Origin: Crateriforma conspicua
GTDB lineage: Bacteria; Planctomycetota; Planctomycetia; Pirellulales; Pirellulaceae
Length of the DNA: 64,000 nucleotides
NCBI RefSeq assembly: GCF_007752935.1
Contig: NZ_CP036319.1
Location: 248,001 to 312,000, forward strand
Reading direction: 5' to 3'
The notes beneath the pieces were generated by a model, which was not told the origin of the DNA, searched no databases, and was given only the letters and a program-made list of their open reading frames with translations. Positions 54,549-62,890 of the stretch are shown here, piece after piece (within the stretch, counting starts at the first letter, position 1; every line of letters starts with the position of its first letter). A program made the position numbers and the translations under genes.

Positions 54549-55111
54549 GGGGTTGGCTCTGATCGGCATCAGGCTTTGGTTTTCGTTTGCGCGGTCGGCC
54601 GGCTTTGATGGTGAATCGAGATCGGATGCGGTGTGATGTATGGCTTTGTCGTAAAACGCATTGGCCGTGCTCGGTCGATGTCCGCATCACAATGTTGACT
54701 GAATGCTGAGACGATCACCACGCACCGACGCGTTGAATCAACTGATACTTCCATCCGCCAAAGTGTTTGCGTCGGAACGTCGCGATCTTCAAGCCGGCTC
54801 GAGCTATTGTTGCGCGGTCGATTTGGTGAACGCGTTACGTTTCCTGACCGGTCCTGGATTCAATCGCGGTCTCGGGGCACCCTTCGCCGCCGGCCGCTGG
54901 ATGTCTTCTTTTCGTGTCTGGCCGTCGGCTTCGGCACCCCCGATCCCGCAACGCTTTGGTCGGCTTCGAACGGAAGAAACTCGATGCTTCAAGCCTTGCG
55001 ACGTTGCCGGCTTGATTCGATGTGTAACAATGCGTTCAACCGAAGCGGGGTGAAGCCGTCTTGGACGCTTCGCTGACCACGTTTCCACGCCCCCGCTCGG
55101 TTAACGCCTCC
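54542..55111 (+). repeat. Cassette 92: repeated cassette U
   Basis: 570 bp. One of the most diverged copies (SSYCCAVDLVNALRFLTGP, PSASAPPIPQRF). + frame 54733-55053 ends at an early TGA. Confidence 0.9.
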
Positions 55112-55118
55112 GTTATCC
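55022..55118 (+). other. attC of cassette 92
   Basis: R'' GTGTAAC, R' GTTATCC, 97 nt. Confidence 0.93.
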
Positions 55119-55133
55119 GACTAAAATGCACCC

Positions 55134-55679
55134 ATGAACAACTGGCCTAATCCGCGACGGTGTCCACGCTGCAAGCATCGCTTTGAAGATCCGGGCGAGA
55201 TGTGCACTTGCCCGGAATGCCAATACCGCTTCAAACGGGGCGAACCGTACCCACGTCCTGGCCCTCCTCCAACCGAAATTGAAGTATTTGCACCAATCGT
55301 CTCGGCAGAGATTGCTGATCGCGAATTCATTGATGTCGTCTTTCGGAATCCCCCTTCTTTCTCTCTGTCATTTCACGAAGCAACTAGCAGGAGGGAAAGA
55401 CGCGCCACCGGCCAATCACGCGGCAAATCGGACGGAACGGTTTCGGCTACACGACTATCGTTCAACGATCATAGCGCATCATGCACCATTGATGACCGCA
55501 TTCAATACCGGCTATCGAACGGCTTGCTCGAACTTGAATGTTGTGATTCCATCTACCTAGGCCCAACAAGAATTTCCATAACGTTTGCAGAACTCGATAA
55601 TTTCGACACGTTTCGGTCGCTTTTCGTAGATTGCCTGCGAGAATCTGGCGGCGAGCTACGGGCTGAAGCGGGCGGATAA
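55134..55679 (+). CDS. Zinc-ribbon hypothetical protein
   Basis: Cassette 93, 181 residues, ATG start. N-terminal zinc ribbon CPRCKHRF...CTCPECQYRF (10-33), a proline-rich linker, then a strand-rich domain of about 120 residues with no known motif. TAA stop in R''. Confidence 0.75.
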   Translation: MNNWPNPRRCPRCKHRFEDPGEMCTCPECQYRFKRGEPYPRPGPPPTEIEVFAPIVSAEIADREFIDVVFRNPPSFSLSFHEATSRRERRATGQSRGKSDGTVSATRLSFNDHSASCTIDDRIQYRLSNGLLELECCDSIYLGPTRISITFAELDNFDTFRSLFVDCLRESGGELRAEAGG

Positions 55680-55763
55680 CCAAGCGATGAACGCGGAGTG
55701 GCCGACAGCGCGTTTACAAATGGAAAATCAACCGCGGCCACCCGGTTATCGCAATCGTTACCC
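55674..55763 (+). other. attC of cassette 93
   Basis: R'' GGATAAC, R' GTTACCC, 90 nt. Confidence 0.93.
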
Positions 55764-55784
55764 GATTGAAGTTGATACACCTTC

Positions 55785-56216
55785 ATGGCCATGCAAGATC
55801 AACTGAACTGGAAAGCCGTTTGCACGAAGATGTCGACTCAAGGATACAACTCGCTTGACGAGGCCGAACAGGTTTGGCTAAACGCTCGCGGATTGATTGA
55901 TGCTGTCCATGACGGGGGCTTGGTGAGCTACTTTTACAACGGCTGGGCCGATGACTACGATGACATGATCGATGCCTTAACCGAACTTGAGGCATTCGAC
56001 GTATTGGAGATCGTCGAGCAGTTTGGCGGGCTCTTCGGCGACGAGGTTCCTGATGACATCAATCAACGCAATTCGATCATCGATTCCTGGGGCGAGAATG
56101 GTCCAGAATCGAAGTATTGCGATCGTGTTGATGACGACCTAATGCCGTTGCTAGACGAGCTTGAGAACGGACCATTGCGAGCCTTTCTCGTGAAGCATGG
56201 CTTCAATCCAGACTGA
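55785..56216 (+). CDS. DMP19/DUF4375-like protein
   Basis: Cassette 94, 143 residues, ATG start (second ATG at codon 3). QVWLNARGLIDAVHDGGLVS and YFYNGWADDYDDMIDALTEL match the helical DMP19-type pattern (N-x-x-x-x-I-x-x-V-x-x-G-G-x-x-x-Y-F-x-N). Known relatives include a DNA-mimic protein; strong acidity here (many D and E) fits, but a mimic role is speculative. Confidence 0.78.
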   Translation: MAMQDQLNWKAVCTKMSTQGYNSLDEAEQVWLNARGLIDAVHDGGLVSYFYNGWADDYDDMIDALTELEAFDVLEIVEQFGGLFGDEVPDDINQRNSIIDSWGENGPESKYCDRVDDDLMPLLDELENGPLRAFLVKHGFNPD

Positions 56217-56251
56217 CCTGAGTGTACTTGGTCACGACCGATCCCAATCGC

Positions 56252-56341
56252 GGGTAACCATGGGTTGCAACGGAGGCCGCGAGTTGACGTTGTTGAAGTG
56301 GTGAGTCGTTCGCGCGGCCCCGCTGAACCCTACCGTTATGC
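56252..56341 (+). other. attC of cassette 94
   Basis: R'' GGGTAAC, R' GTTATGC, 90 nt. Confidence 0.93.
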
Positions 56342-56356
56342 CACTAAAGGTGATCC

Positions 56357-56974
56357 ATGCCTGCCAATTCAACTGAGCTGAAATGGGCTGCCTTCGAGGG
56401 CGACCTCAAAAAGACTCGCTCGCTAATTGAAGCTGGGGCTGATCCGAACTCAGCTGGAGAGTGTGGTTCTGGCTCTTTGTTGACATTTCATCCGTCTGTC
56501 ATCGCTTATTTGCTCAAAAACGGTGCTAAGCCGGACACTCAGACTAACGAAAACGGTGCGTCGGTACTTGCGGGCCTTTGCTACGTCAATCAAATCGAAT
56601 GCGTCAAACTGCTACTCGAACATGGTGCAAATCCAAATCTCGGTCGCACAAATACGTTAGAGACGCCACTCCACCACGCAATTTCCAACGACGCCAGCAC
56701 GGAGTTGATTGCCTTGTTGATTCGGCACGGTGCAGATGTAAACGCGAAAACAAAACCCGGGCAATACAGCTACAATTTCTATGGCGATACCCCGACACGC
56801 GGCGAAACACCGCTCCATCGTGCCGCTGCCTATGCTCCGGCTGATGTTGTCGCAATGCTGATTGACGCTGGGGCCGATCGCTCGATTGCTGACACAAACG
56901 GTAATACGCCGTATCATTGGGCTGGCTGGCACAGACGATCCAAGGAACTCGTCGAACTGCTGGCCCCAAACTAA
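56357..56974 (+). CDS. Ankyrin-repeat protein
   Basis: Cassette 95, 205 residues, ATG start with aaaggtgatc upstream. About five ankyrin repeats: FEGDLKKTRSLIEAGADPNS, YLLKNGAKPDTQTNENG, LLLEHGANPNLG, ETPLHHAISNDASTELIALL and ETPLHRAAAYAPADVVAMLI, with GNTPYHWAGWH at the end. A soluble binding protein with unknown partner. Confidence 0.88.
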   Translation: MPANSTELKWAAFEGDLKKTRSLIEAGADPNSAGECGSGSLLTFHPSVIAYLLKNGAKPDTQTNENGASVLAGLCYVNQIECVKLLLEHGANPNLGRTNTLETPLHHAISNDASTELIALLIRHGADVNAKTKPGQYSYNFYGDTPTRGETPLHRAAAYAPADVVAMLIDAGADRSIADTNGNTPYHWAGWHRRSKELVELLAPN

Positions 56975-56979
56975 TCGTG

Positions 56980-57070
56980 GCATAACAATGGGTTGCACAC
57001 GGAGCCGCGGGTCGCGCGGTTTTTGAAATCAATGCTGTTCGCCGCGGCCCGGTGAACCCGGTCGTTCGCC
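56980..57070 (+). other. attC of cassette 95
   Basis: R'' GCATAAC, R' GTTCGCC, 91 nt. Confidence 0.93.
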
Positions 57071-57107
57071 GATGGAACATCATGACTGACATCGACTTTG
57101 CACTCTG

Positions 57108-57584
57108 ATGCGACGCCGGACAAAACGAACGCTCTGGATCGTCGTACCCGTTTGCGTGGTTGTCGCACTCACTTGGCTCGCTTTCGCTTTTCGCCGCGGG
57201 ATTGTTGCGGCATACTGCGAATGGGGCGTCACTTGCATCATTGCTTCCTACGCCGAGGAGCACGGAGGACGACCACCGTCCAAATGGAATGACTTGATTG
57301 GATACGAATACCACACGCAATATCTTCCAACGCCGCGCACAATTGATTACGCCTCATCACACGTCTCGGTGGACTTCCAGGCTTTAGCAGACTTTCACTC
57401 GGGGCGGACCAACCAACTTCCTGGCGATGTCATACATCCAACTCGTGGATTGACCGCGCACTGGATCAATCCGAAGGATACGCTTGAGCGATATTTCCGT
57501 GACGGCGAGGTGCCTCACGGATCGTTTAACCGTGAATATGCCGATACACTGAAACACTACGCCGAAACGTATCCGGTCGACTAG
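57108..57584 (+). CDS. Membrane-anchored hypothetical protein
   Basis: Cassette 96, 158 residues, ATG start. Basic N-terminus and one helix (about 9-28), then IIASYAEEHGGRPPSKWNDL, which recalls the first helix of pseudopilin-like proteins (Y-x-x-E-x-G-x-x-P-x-x-x-x-D-L). No further pseudopilin motif is seen. Confidence 0.7.
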   Translation: MRRRTKRTLWIVVPVCVVVALTWLAFAFRRGIVAAYCEWGVTCIIASYAEEHGGRPPSKWNDLIGYEYHTQYLPTPRTIDYASSHVSVDFQALADFHSGRTNQLPGDVIHPTRGLTAHWINPKDTLERYFRDGEVPHGSFNREYADTLKHYAETYPVD

Positions 57585-57595
57585 ACTGGGGTTGC

Positions 57596-57688
57596 GGCGA
57601 ACCATGAATTGCACGGGAGGACGGGAGCTGCGGTTTTCGGTCTGCTTGCGCGTCGTTCGCCCGTCCCCCGTGAATTCCGCCGTTATCG
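57596..57688 (+). other. attC of cassette 96
   Basis: R'' GGCGAAC, R' GTTATCG, 93 nt. Confidence 0.93.
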
Positions 57689-57748
57689 CAGTCACCATTG
57701 GCGGCACTGAGGTTGGTTGGTCGTGACGAACGTATTTGACAAAAGTAG

Positions 57749-57979
57749 TTGCTTGATGCTCGTGGGCGATTCCTGTTGCGCTCAATCCAGATTCGTGATG
57801 GCGATACAAACATTCGCATGATGGTGACATCGGCCATGACGTACCGAATCGCCGGCGACTTTCTTGGTCCCGACTGGTTCTATTTCGCCAGCGCTTCGGA
57901 ACGTCACGGCCTCAACGTGCAGCAAACGAGTTGCGCTGACAAACTTGCGGCTGGCTTGGTGTTGGAAGACAACTTGTGA
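57749..57979 (+). CDS. Possible small protein or gene remnant
   Basis: Cassette 97. A 76-codon TTG frame; an internal ATG gives MTYRIAGDFLGPDWFYFASA. The bases around MTYRI match cassette 9 (5322-5345), where the frame quickly becomes nonsense-like. Nothing protein-like lies in the 200 nt that follow (57980-58186), which carry a perfect 12-bp inverted repeat. Confidence 0.4.
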   Translation: MLDARGRFLLRSIQIRDGDTNIRMMVTSAMTYRIAGDFLGPDWFYFASASERHGLNVQQTSCADKLAAGLVLEDNL

Positions 57980-57990
57980 TTCCGACTCCC

Positions 57991-58069
57991 GCGAACGATA
58001 AGAACGTCGCCGACGGCATCTGTGGCATTTCCTTTATTGCTTGTCGTCGACGACGTACTTATCGTTCGC
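57991..58069. repeat. Inverted repeat, 12-bp arms
   Basis: GCGAACGATAAG at 57991-58002 and its exact reverse complement at 58058-58069. Confidence 0.8.
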
Positions 58070-58186
58070 TTGACCTTCGGTTTGCCGGATTGATCCCCGT
58101 ATGACGTGTCTCTGACCCGGTTTGTTCGGATACATTGGCGATTCACCCGCAAACTGGTGGTGCGGCGCAAACCGCTTCCGGTTTTG

Positions 58187-58276
58187 CGATAACCATGCGA
58201 TTCACACGGAGCACGGCGTAAGGCGATTAGAAGTTGTCAATCAACCCGCCGTGCCCGGTGATCGGTAACGTTCGCC
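58187..58276 (+). other. attC of cassette 97
   Basis: R'' CGATAAC, R' GTTCGCC, 90 nt. Cassette start GTTATCGCA matches TGCGATAAC over nine bases. Confidence 0.94.
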
Positions 58277-58363
58277 GACTTGAGAGTTGCGCCAAACACA
58301 AATCTGCTTCGGCTACGATTGGCAAAAGACAGCGTTTCATCTTTGCTCCGGCTCCCCTGAACA

Positions 58364-58690
58364 ATGCACATTAGAACTGCCCTTCGATCGTACGGTGACG
58401 CTTGGCGGACGACGTTTCACTTCATTGCGTTTTGAATCGTTTTCTCCATCTTGACGTTACCATTTCGACTGTTGGAAATCGTCACCGGACCGGAACCCAG
58501 TTGGCACATTGCTGTGCCGCTTATTTTTGCTTTGGTGGTTTACCTTCCGTTTTCCGTAGCTTGGGCGTCACGACTCACTGGTGTTCGTCCACGTACGCCC
58601 GAAGAGCAGGAGGAGCACCACAGGAAGATCGTTGATGAAAAGAATGCTCAATTGCGTCGGGAGAGCTCGCGTGAACCGATCGTGGATTGA
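58364..58690 (+). pseudogene. Nonsense copy of the cassette-89 membrane protein
   Basis: Cassette 98. Same gene as cassette 89, but Gly24 (GGA) is TGA at 58433-58435, which cuts the product within the first helix. The rest of the frame is unchanged, so the mutation is recent. A TTG at 58451 could restart translation and give the last 79 residues. Confidence 0.85.
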
Positions 58691-58722
58691 ACAATGTGCC
58701 CTCAACGCAACGAAAACATTGC

Positions 58723-58811
58723 GGCGAACCATGCCGTGCACCGGAGCGGCGTCGTCGCGTTTTCTGATGGTCAACTCTACTCTCGCCGCCCGGTGACGGC
58801 GGCCGTTCGGC
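58723..58811 (+). other. attC of cassette 98
   Basis: R'' GGCGAAC, R' GTTCGGC, 89 nt. Confidence 0.93.
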
Positions 58812-58856
58812 CATCCAACCGAGACGCAAAGCGATTGAATTCGTCGAGGTATTCCA

Positions 58857-59222
58857 ATGACCCGCTACGCGCAGACTCAACCTCGCTCTCGACTAGAGCC
58901 CATCCAACGCATTGGTATTTGCCTGTTGACCATATCGATGCTCTACGCCGCAACACTCGTTGCTTTGAATGTAATGACCGTCGTTGCGGTGTTTCGCGGG
59001 ATCCCCTACGCGTTTGATTCGCTGATACTTGCATGTCCATTGACGTTGCCGCTACTCGCCGCACAGTATCCGATTGCGAAGGGCGCATTCATGATGTGGC
59101 GTCGCGAGCCGTCGCCGACTGTGATTTGGTCGGCACGTCTTTCTTGCGTGCCCTTCGCTTCTCCGTTCTACTTTCTGGGAATCCCGTTTGGTGTCGCGGC
59201 ATTGCATCGACTGCGCGAATAG
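58857..59222 (+). CDS. Small membrane protein (copy 2)
   Basis: Cassette 99; identical protein to cassette 26. Confidence 0.75.
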   Translation: MTRYAQTQPRSRLEPIQRIGICLLTISMLYAATLVALNVMTVVAVFRGIPYAFDSLILACPLTLPLLAAQYPIAKGAFMMWRREPSPTVIWSARLSCVPFASPFYFLGIPFGVAALHRLRE

Positions 59223-59275
59223 AATCCCTCGTTCGCTATCACAACGGGTGCCACCGCCCGTAGCGATAAAGGTTG

Positions 59276-59366
59276 GCCGAACCATGCGATGAACCGAAGT
59301 CGCGGAGTCGTCGTTTTTAACAATGGAAGATTAATCGCCGCGACTCGGTTATCGCGGACGTTCCCC
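59276..59366 (+). other. attC of cassette 99
   Basis: R'' GCCGAAC, R' GTTCCCC, 91 nt. Confidence 0.93.
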
Positions 59367-59406
59367 AATTGGGGATGCAGTCACGAGTTCAACCACCTGC
59401 TATCGC

Positions 59407-60108
59407 TTGAAGCCCTATTTCCGCAACGTAGGCGTTGCGTGCACAACACTGTTTGCAGTGATCGGTCTAACGTCCGTCTTTGTGGCGTATTTCAACGTCG
59501 ACAATTCCTTTCCGAGGCCGCTCCTTGCGGCGACTGGATTCGGTTTGTTCTGGGCTTGCTTCGTGCTTCTAGGCGTATTGCTGCTGTTGCTCCACCGCCG
59601 TTACCGCCTTTGGTTCAATGCTGAGTCGGTTCGCCAACGTGGTGTTTTGTTCGATCGGACCTTGGATCTGTCCACCATAACTGAACTTAAGTGGCGACGA
59701 TTTCCTACTGGCGGCAGCGTACGTCTCTCTGGGTCCGACGGCGCTCTCAAAATCGAACTTGGCAACTTTGCTCAGAGTCAACGCGATGTTTTCATCGCGC
59801 ATCTGCGTGATGCGGTCCCCGAGGATCGGCAACGCGATTGGGACGCATTTCGCCGACAGTTTGAAGATAGTCCAGCACGAAAGATTCGGACGCGACGAGT
59901 TTCGTGGGCCATATCGCTGCTGCTCGCACTTCATACGGTTGCATTTTTGGTTCTCTGGGGACTGCGGTTCGGCAATCAATATTTGCTGATCGCGGTCGTT
60001 AATATCGCGTTTCTTGTATACTTTCGACGTGGAGCCGGGAATCGCCAACCGGACTCAGCAGATGGCGAACCATCGGATGCACCCGAGTCGGCGAGTCGGG
60101 CGTTTTGA
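59407..60108 (+). CDS. Membrane protein with PH-like cytoplasmic domain
   Basis: Cassette 100, 233 residues, TTG start. Helices at about 9-29 and 38-62, then a strand-rich domain (RLWFNAESVRQRGVLFDRTL, then ITELKWRRFPTGGSVRLSG) of the bacterial-PH or YcxB kind, and a second helix pair at about 166-210. The polar tail runs into the attC. The cassette's start (GTTCCCC) does not match its own R'' (GGCGAAC), unlike nearly all others. Confidence 0.75.
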   Translation: MKPYFRNVGVACTTLFAVIGLTSVFVAYFNVDNSFPRPLLAATGFGLFWACFVLLGVLLLLLHRRYRLWFNAESVRQRGVLFDRTLDLSTITELKWRRFPTGGSVRLSGSDGALKIELGNFAQSQRDVFIAHLRDAVPEDRQRDWDAFRRQFEDSPARKIRTRRVSWAISLLLALHTVAFLVLWGLRFGNQYLLIAVVNIAFLVYFRRGAGNRQPDSADGEPSDAPESASRAF

Positions 60109-60154
60109 CAATGGAAGATCTCTCGCGCCGACCGGGTGATCCGCACCGTTACCC
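60064..60154 (+). other. attC of cassette 100
   Basis: R'' GGCGAAC, R' GTTACCC, 91 nt; one mismatch to the cassette's own 5' end. Confidence 0.92.
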
Positions 60155-60165
60155 GACTGAAATGT

Positions 60166-60612
60166 ATGCCGCGCACTGAGTCGACAATGCGACCATCATT
60201 CGCCGCACTCTGGATTCGATCGCTGACCAAAACGGAACTTCATTCACTTGTTGATGCAGTCAAACTTGGCGATCTCGAGGCAACATCTCGCGCCGTTGAA
60301 TTTGTTGCTGCGGAGAGTTTTGGCATGTGGCACAATCGCGCTCGCGCAAAACTCTGTCGCTATTTCAAGAACCATCCACCAACTGACGACCAATCCAAGC
60401 GGATGGTCGACGCCATTATTGACCGTCTGATTGACGGGCGGTTCTCTGAACAATTCAAAGATCAGCTGTCGATGGCGATTCGGTTTTCACCTGCCCGAAT
60501 GGCCGAGGCGGCAACCGTGGCGTCAGCGTCAGACCGGAACTATATTCGCCGGTACGCGGATTGGGTACGTCAAACGCTCGATTCAACCCCAGCGATCCAA
60601 AATGGCGGGTAA
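60166..60612 (+). CDS. Helical hypothetical protein (copy 2)
   Basis: Cassette 101; differs from cassette 64 by one residue (Asp for Ala near residue 30). Confidence 0.7.
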   Translation: MPRTESTMRPSFAALWIRSLTKTELHSLVDAVKLGDLEATSRAVEFVAAESFGMWHNRARAKLCRYFKNHPPTDDQSKRMVDAIIDRLIDGRFSEQFKDQLSMAIRFSPARMAEAATVASASDRNYIRRYADWVRQTLDSTPAIQNGG

Positions 60613-60695
60613 CCATGCCGTGCACCGGAGTACGGCATCGCGCGTTTACATATGGAAAATCAACTCGCCGTACCCGGTGACGGCGGCCGTTCTGC
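60607..60695 (+). other. attC of cassette 101
   Basis: R'' GGGTAAC, R' GTTCTGC, 89 nt. Confidence 0.93.
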
Positions 60696-60719
60696 ACGAA
60701 GAATGGATTTACCTTCGCT

Positions 60720-61655
60720 GTGAATCAGATTTATCGCCCACCAACGCTAAAGTTCAAACACTCCATCAAATCTTACGGCGGGCACTGGTATCGTCTGGTC
60801 GAACGTTTGGGACGCGGCGGAAACAGCGTCGTCTATCTAGCAGTCTGCACGGATGGTCCATACTCAAATTCGCTCTTTGCAATCAAGATTAGCCTCACCG
60901 ACGCACATGAGCGGCGTCGGAAACGATTTCTAAACGAAATCAAGTTTCTAAAAGATCATTCGCATCCGAACATTTTGAACGTCGTGGACTCTGGGCAATG
61001 GATTGATCTCGAGCACCCCGATCAACCAGCGTTTCCGTTTTTCGTAACGGAATACCTACCCCAAACACTTGCTGACGTAATTCGTGAACGCTCTGCATCG
61101 ACTGCCGAGAAAGCTGCTTACATTATGCAACTACTCTCTGCTCTTGCGAGCCTCGCCAACTTGCCCGGCGAGGTAATCCACCGTGATGTTAAGCCACAGA
61201 ATATTTTTATTGCAGGCAAACGCTGTTTGCTCGGGGATTTTGGACTGATGACACAACGTAGCCGTTGTGTCGAGTTTGATCGCGGATCGATGGCAGAATC
61301 CGGTAACCCACAGATGCCTTACTTCTTTCGAACTCCGGACCTCGTTCGATTTGAACGCGCCGCAACACTTCTCACTTCCAAAAGCGACGTCTACCAGCTC
61401 GGATTGGTTGCAGCAATGCTTTTCACGGGACGAAACCCGTGCATCCCATCGAATGACCTGCTATCGAATGTTGAACTCGAACCACTTGACCACATTCCGG
61501 GCGTACAATGGAAGGGTATCGCGGGGCTGATTAATCGAATGCTCACATTCGCACCCGAGTCGAGACCTAGCGCACAAGATCTAATCGACCCATGGCGTGA
61601 GGTTTTCTGGGACGCTGCGAAACTTACAATCGATGTTAATGGTCGGGTGTTTTGA
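60720..61655 (+). CDS. Ser/Thr protein kinase
   Basis: Cassette 102, 311 residues, GTG start. A complete Hanks-type kinase fold: glycine loop GRGGNSVVYLA (31-41), AIKIS with Lys56, helix-C Glu73 (FLNEIKFLKDH), catalytic HRDVKPQN (154-161, Asp156), DFG (173-175), an activation segment ending RTPD in place of APE, and SDVYQLGLV. No membrane helix or sensor domain, so it is cytosolic and the substrate is unknown. All core residues are present, so activity is likely. Confidence 0.93.
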   Translation: MNQIYRPPTLKFKHSIKSYGGHWYRLVERLGRGGNSVVYLAVCTDGPYSNSLFAIKISLTDAHERRRKRFLNEIKFLKDHSHPNILNVVDSGQWIDLEHPDQPAFPFFVTEYLPQTLADVIRERSASTAEKAAYIMQLLSALASLANLPGEVIHRDVKPQNIFIAGKRCLLGDFGLMTQRSRCVEFDRGSMAESGNPQMPYFFRTPDLVRFERAATLLTSKSDVYQLGLVAAMLFTGRNPCIPSNDLLSNVELEPLDHIPGVQWKGIAGLINRMLTFAPESRPSAQDLIDPWREVFWDAAKLTIDVNGRVF

Positions 61656-61669
61656 CAGACCAGGAACGT

Positions 61670-61761
61670 GCAGAACCAAGCGATGAACACGAAGTCGCGG
61701 AGCCGGGCGATTTCGCAATTGAGAATCAACTCCCGCGACTCGGTTATCGCGGTCGTTCGCC
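61670..61761 (+). other. attC of cassette 102
   Basis: R'' GCAGAAC, R' GTTCGCC, 92 nt. Cassette start GTTCTGCACG matches CGTGCAGAAC over ten bases. Confidence 0.94.
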
Positions 61762-61777
61762 GACTGAAGACTGCGCT

Positions 61778-62104
61778 TTACCTGCTTTGCAACGCAATCT
61801 GGTCGATCTCCTGCCCACCACGGATGACTCGCGCGATGTCGATTGTTTCCGCCGTCACGAAATAGAGAACTACATAGTTGCCGAAACCGTTCACTAACTT
61901 GGCACGAAGCCCTTCGGCTTCTGGGCGTGTAGTTGGCACCGCACCACCGGCTTCCGGAAACTGACACAACATATCAACAGTCGCTTCGATCGCATCAAGA
62001 AAACGCAGGGCTGAATCGAGATTCGACTCGGCAATGTCGCTCGAGTGTCCCGCAATGTCGTCCATGGCAAGCCGCCTGCGGTGCGGCACTTTGCGTCCAG
62101 GCAT
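61778..62104 (-). CDS. parE: ParE/RelE-family toxin
   Basis: Cassette 103, 108 residues on the minus strand; the ATG follows directly after the antitoxin TGA, so the two are translationally coupled. SALRFLDAIEATVDMLCQFP, GAVPTTRPEAEGLRAKLVNG and FGNYVVLYFVTAETIDIARV then IRGGQEID follow the ParE order (helical hairpin, Arg-rich strand, Y-x-x-x-Y and RVIHGxRD-like end). ParE toxins poison gyrase. The first 13 residues are an unusual basic extension; an internal ATG at codon 14 is possible. Confidence 0.85.
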   Translation of the reverse strand: MPGRKVPHRRRLAMDDIAGHSSDIAESNLDSALRFLDAIEATVDMLCQFPEAGGAVPTTRPEAEGLRAKLVNGFGNYVVLYFVTAETIDIARVIRGGQEIDQIALQSR

Positions 62105-62347
62105 TCAACTTCCGTGCTTTGACTTCAACTCTGTACGAATGGCTTCGATTTCATTTCCATTCCATGGCTCACTTGGGCCGCTCTGCAACCCTTCAACCGC
62201 GAGCTTCTCTACTTCGGTCTGACGCTCAGATATTCGCAAGATGAATTCTGATACGAATTCGCTGACGTCTTCGTAGCCGCTGATTTTCGCGCGTTCCGCG
62301 ATCGCCGACATTATCGGCTCGGGTACATTAACACTAATCGTAGACAT
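62105..62347 (-). CDS. parD: ParD-family antitoxin
   Basis: Cassette 103, 80 residues on the minus strand, ATG preceded by gggag. MSTISVNVPEPIMSAIAERA, KISGYEDVSEFVSEFILRIS show the ribbon-helix-helix N-terminus of ParD; the C-terminal half binds the toxin. It should repress its own promoter; TAGAAT (minus strand, 62383-62378) is a candidate -10. Reverse orientation gives the pair its own transcription, as is usual for integron toxin-antitoxin cassettes. Confidence 0.88.
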   Translation of the reverse strand: MSTISVNVPEPIMSAIAERAKISGYEDVSEFVSEFILRISERQTEVEKLAVEGLQSGPSEPWNGNEIEAIRTELKSKHGS

Positions 62348-62435
62348 TTCCGGCTCCCAAGAAACTTGAACCCCTGCATTCTACACCAGGGCGGACCTTG
62401 CGACAGGCTCGATCTCTTCCTCGATTCAAATTTGC

Positions 62436-62527
62436 GGCGAACCATGCGATGATACGGAGCGGCGGTGGTCGCCGTTTTGGCAATGGCTGAGTCTCTCGCC
62501 GCCGCCCGCATATCGCTACCGTTATCG
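62436..62527 (+). other. attC of cassette 103
   Basis: R'' GGCGAAC, R' GTTATCG, 92 nt. Arms closely resemble the attC of cassette 55. Confidence 0.93.
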
Positions 62528-62530
62528 GGA

Positions 62531-62791
62531 CTAAGGTGCCCGGTCGTACCGCGATGCCTGTGTCATCAGACGTTCGCACAATGTTTCACACGCTGCATCG
62601 GGGAATACCGCAATCACTTCGTCGGGGATGCTTGCCATGATCCGCGTCATTGAATCCAACGCTGGGATCAGACGCCGCCAATACGTCTCGGTCGCTTCGT
62701 CCTGCCGTTGCGAAAACTCCGCGATGATGTCGTCCATTTCAATCGTGACTTCTGTTTCAATGTCTACATTCTTCCACGCTGTAACCTGCAT
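62531..62791 (-). CDS. Reverse-oriented small helical protein
   Basis: Cassette 104, 86 residues on the minus strand from the ATG that lies inside the cassette (a longer frame starts in the attC). Acidic, helical: IETEVTIEMDDIIAEFSQRQ, ETYWRRLIPALDSMTRIMAS. No + strand protein in this cassette. Its place next to the ParDE cassette, with the same orientation, may be chance. Family not recognised. Confidence 0.65.
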   Translation of the reverse strand: MQVTAWKNVDIETEVTIEMDDIIAEFSQRQDEATETYWRRLIPALDSMTRIMASIPDEVIAVFPDAACETLCERLMTQASRYDRAP

Positions 62792-62799
62792 GATTCGCC

Positions 62800-62890
62800 C
62801 GATAACAATGCAATGCATACCGAGTCGCGGTGGTATGCGTCTTGAAATGGTCAATCACTCGTCCCGGCTCGGTGATCACTGCCGTTACAC
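62800..62890 (+). other. attC of cassette 104
   Basis: R'' CGATAAC, R' GTTACAC, 91 nt. Cassette start GTTATCGGG matches CCCGATAAC over nine bases. Confidence 0.94.
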
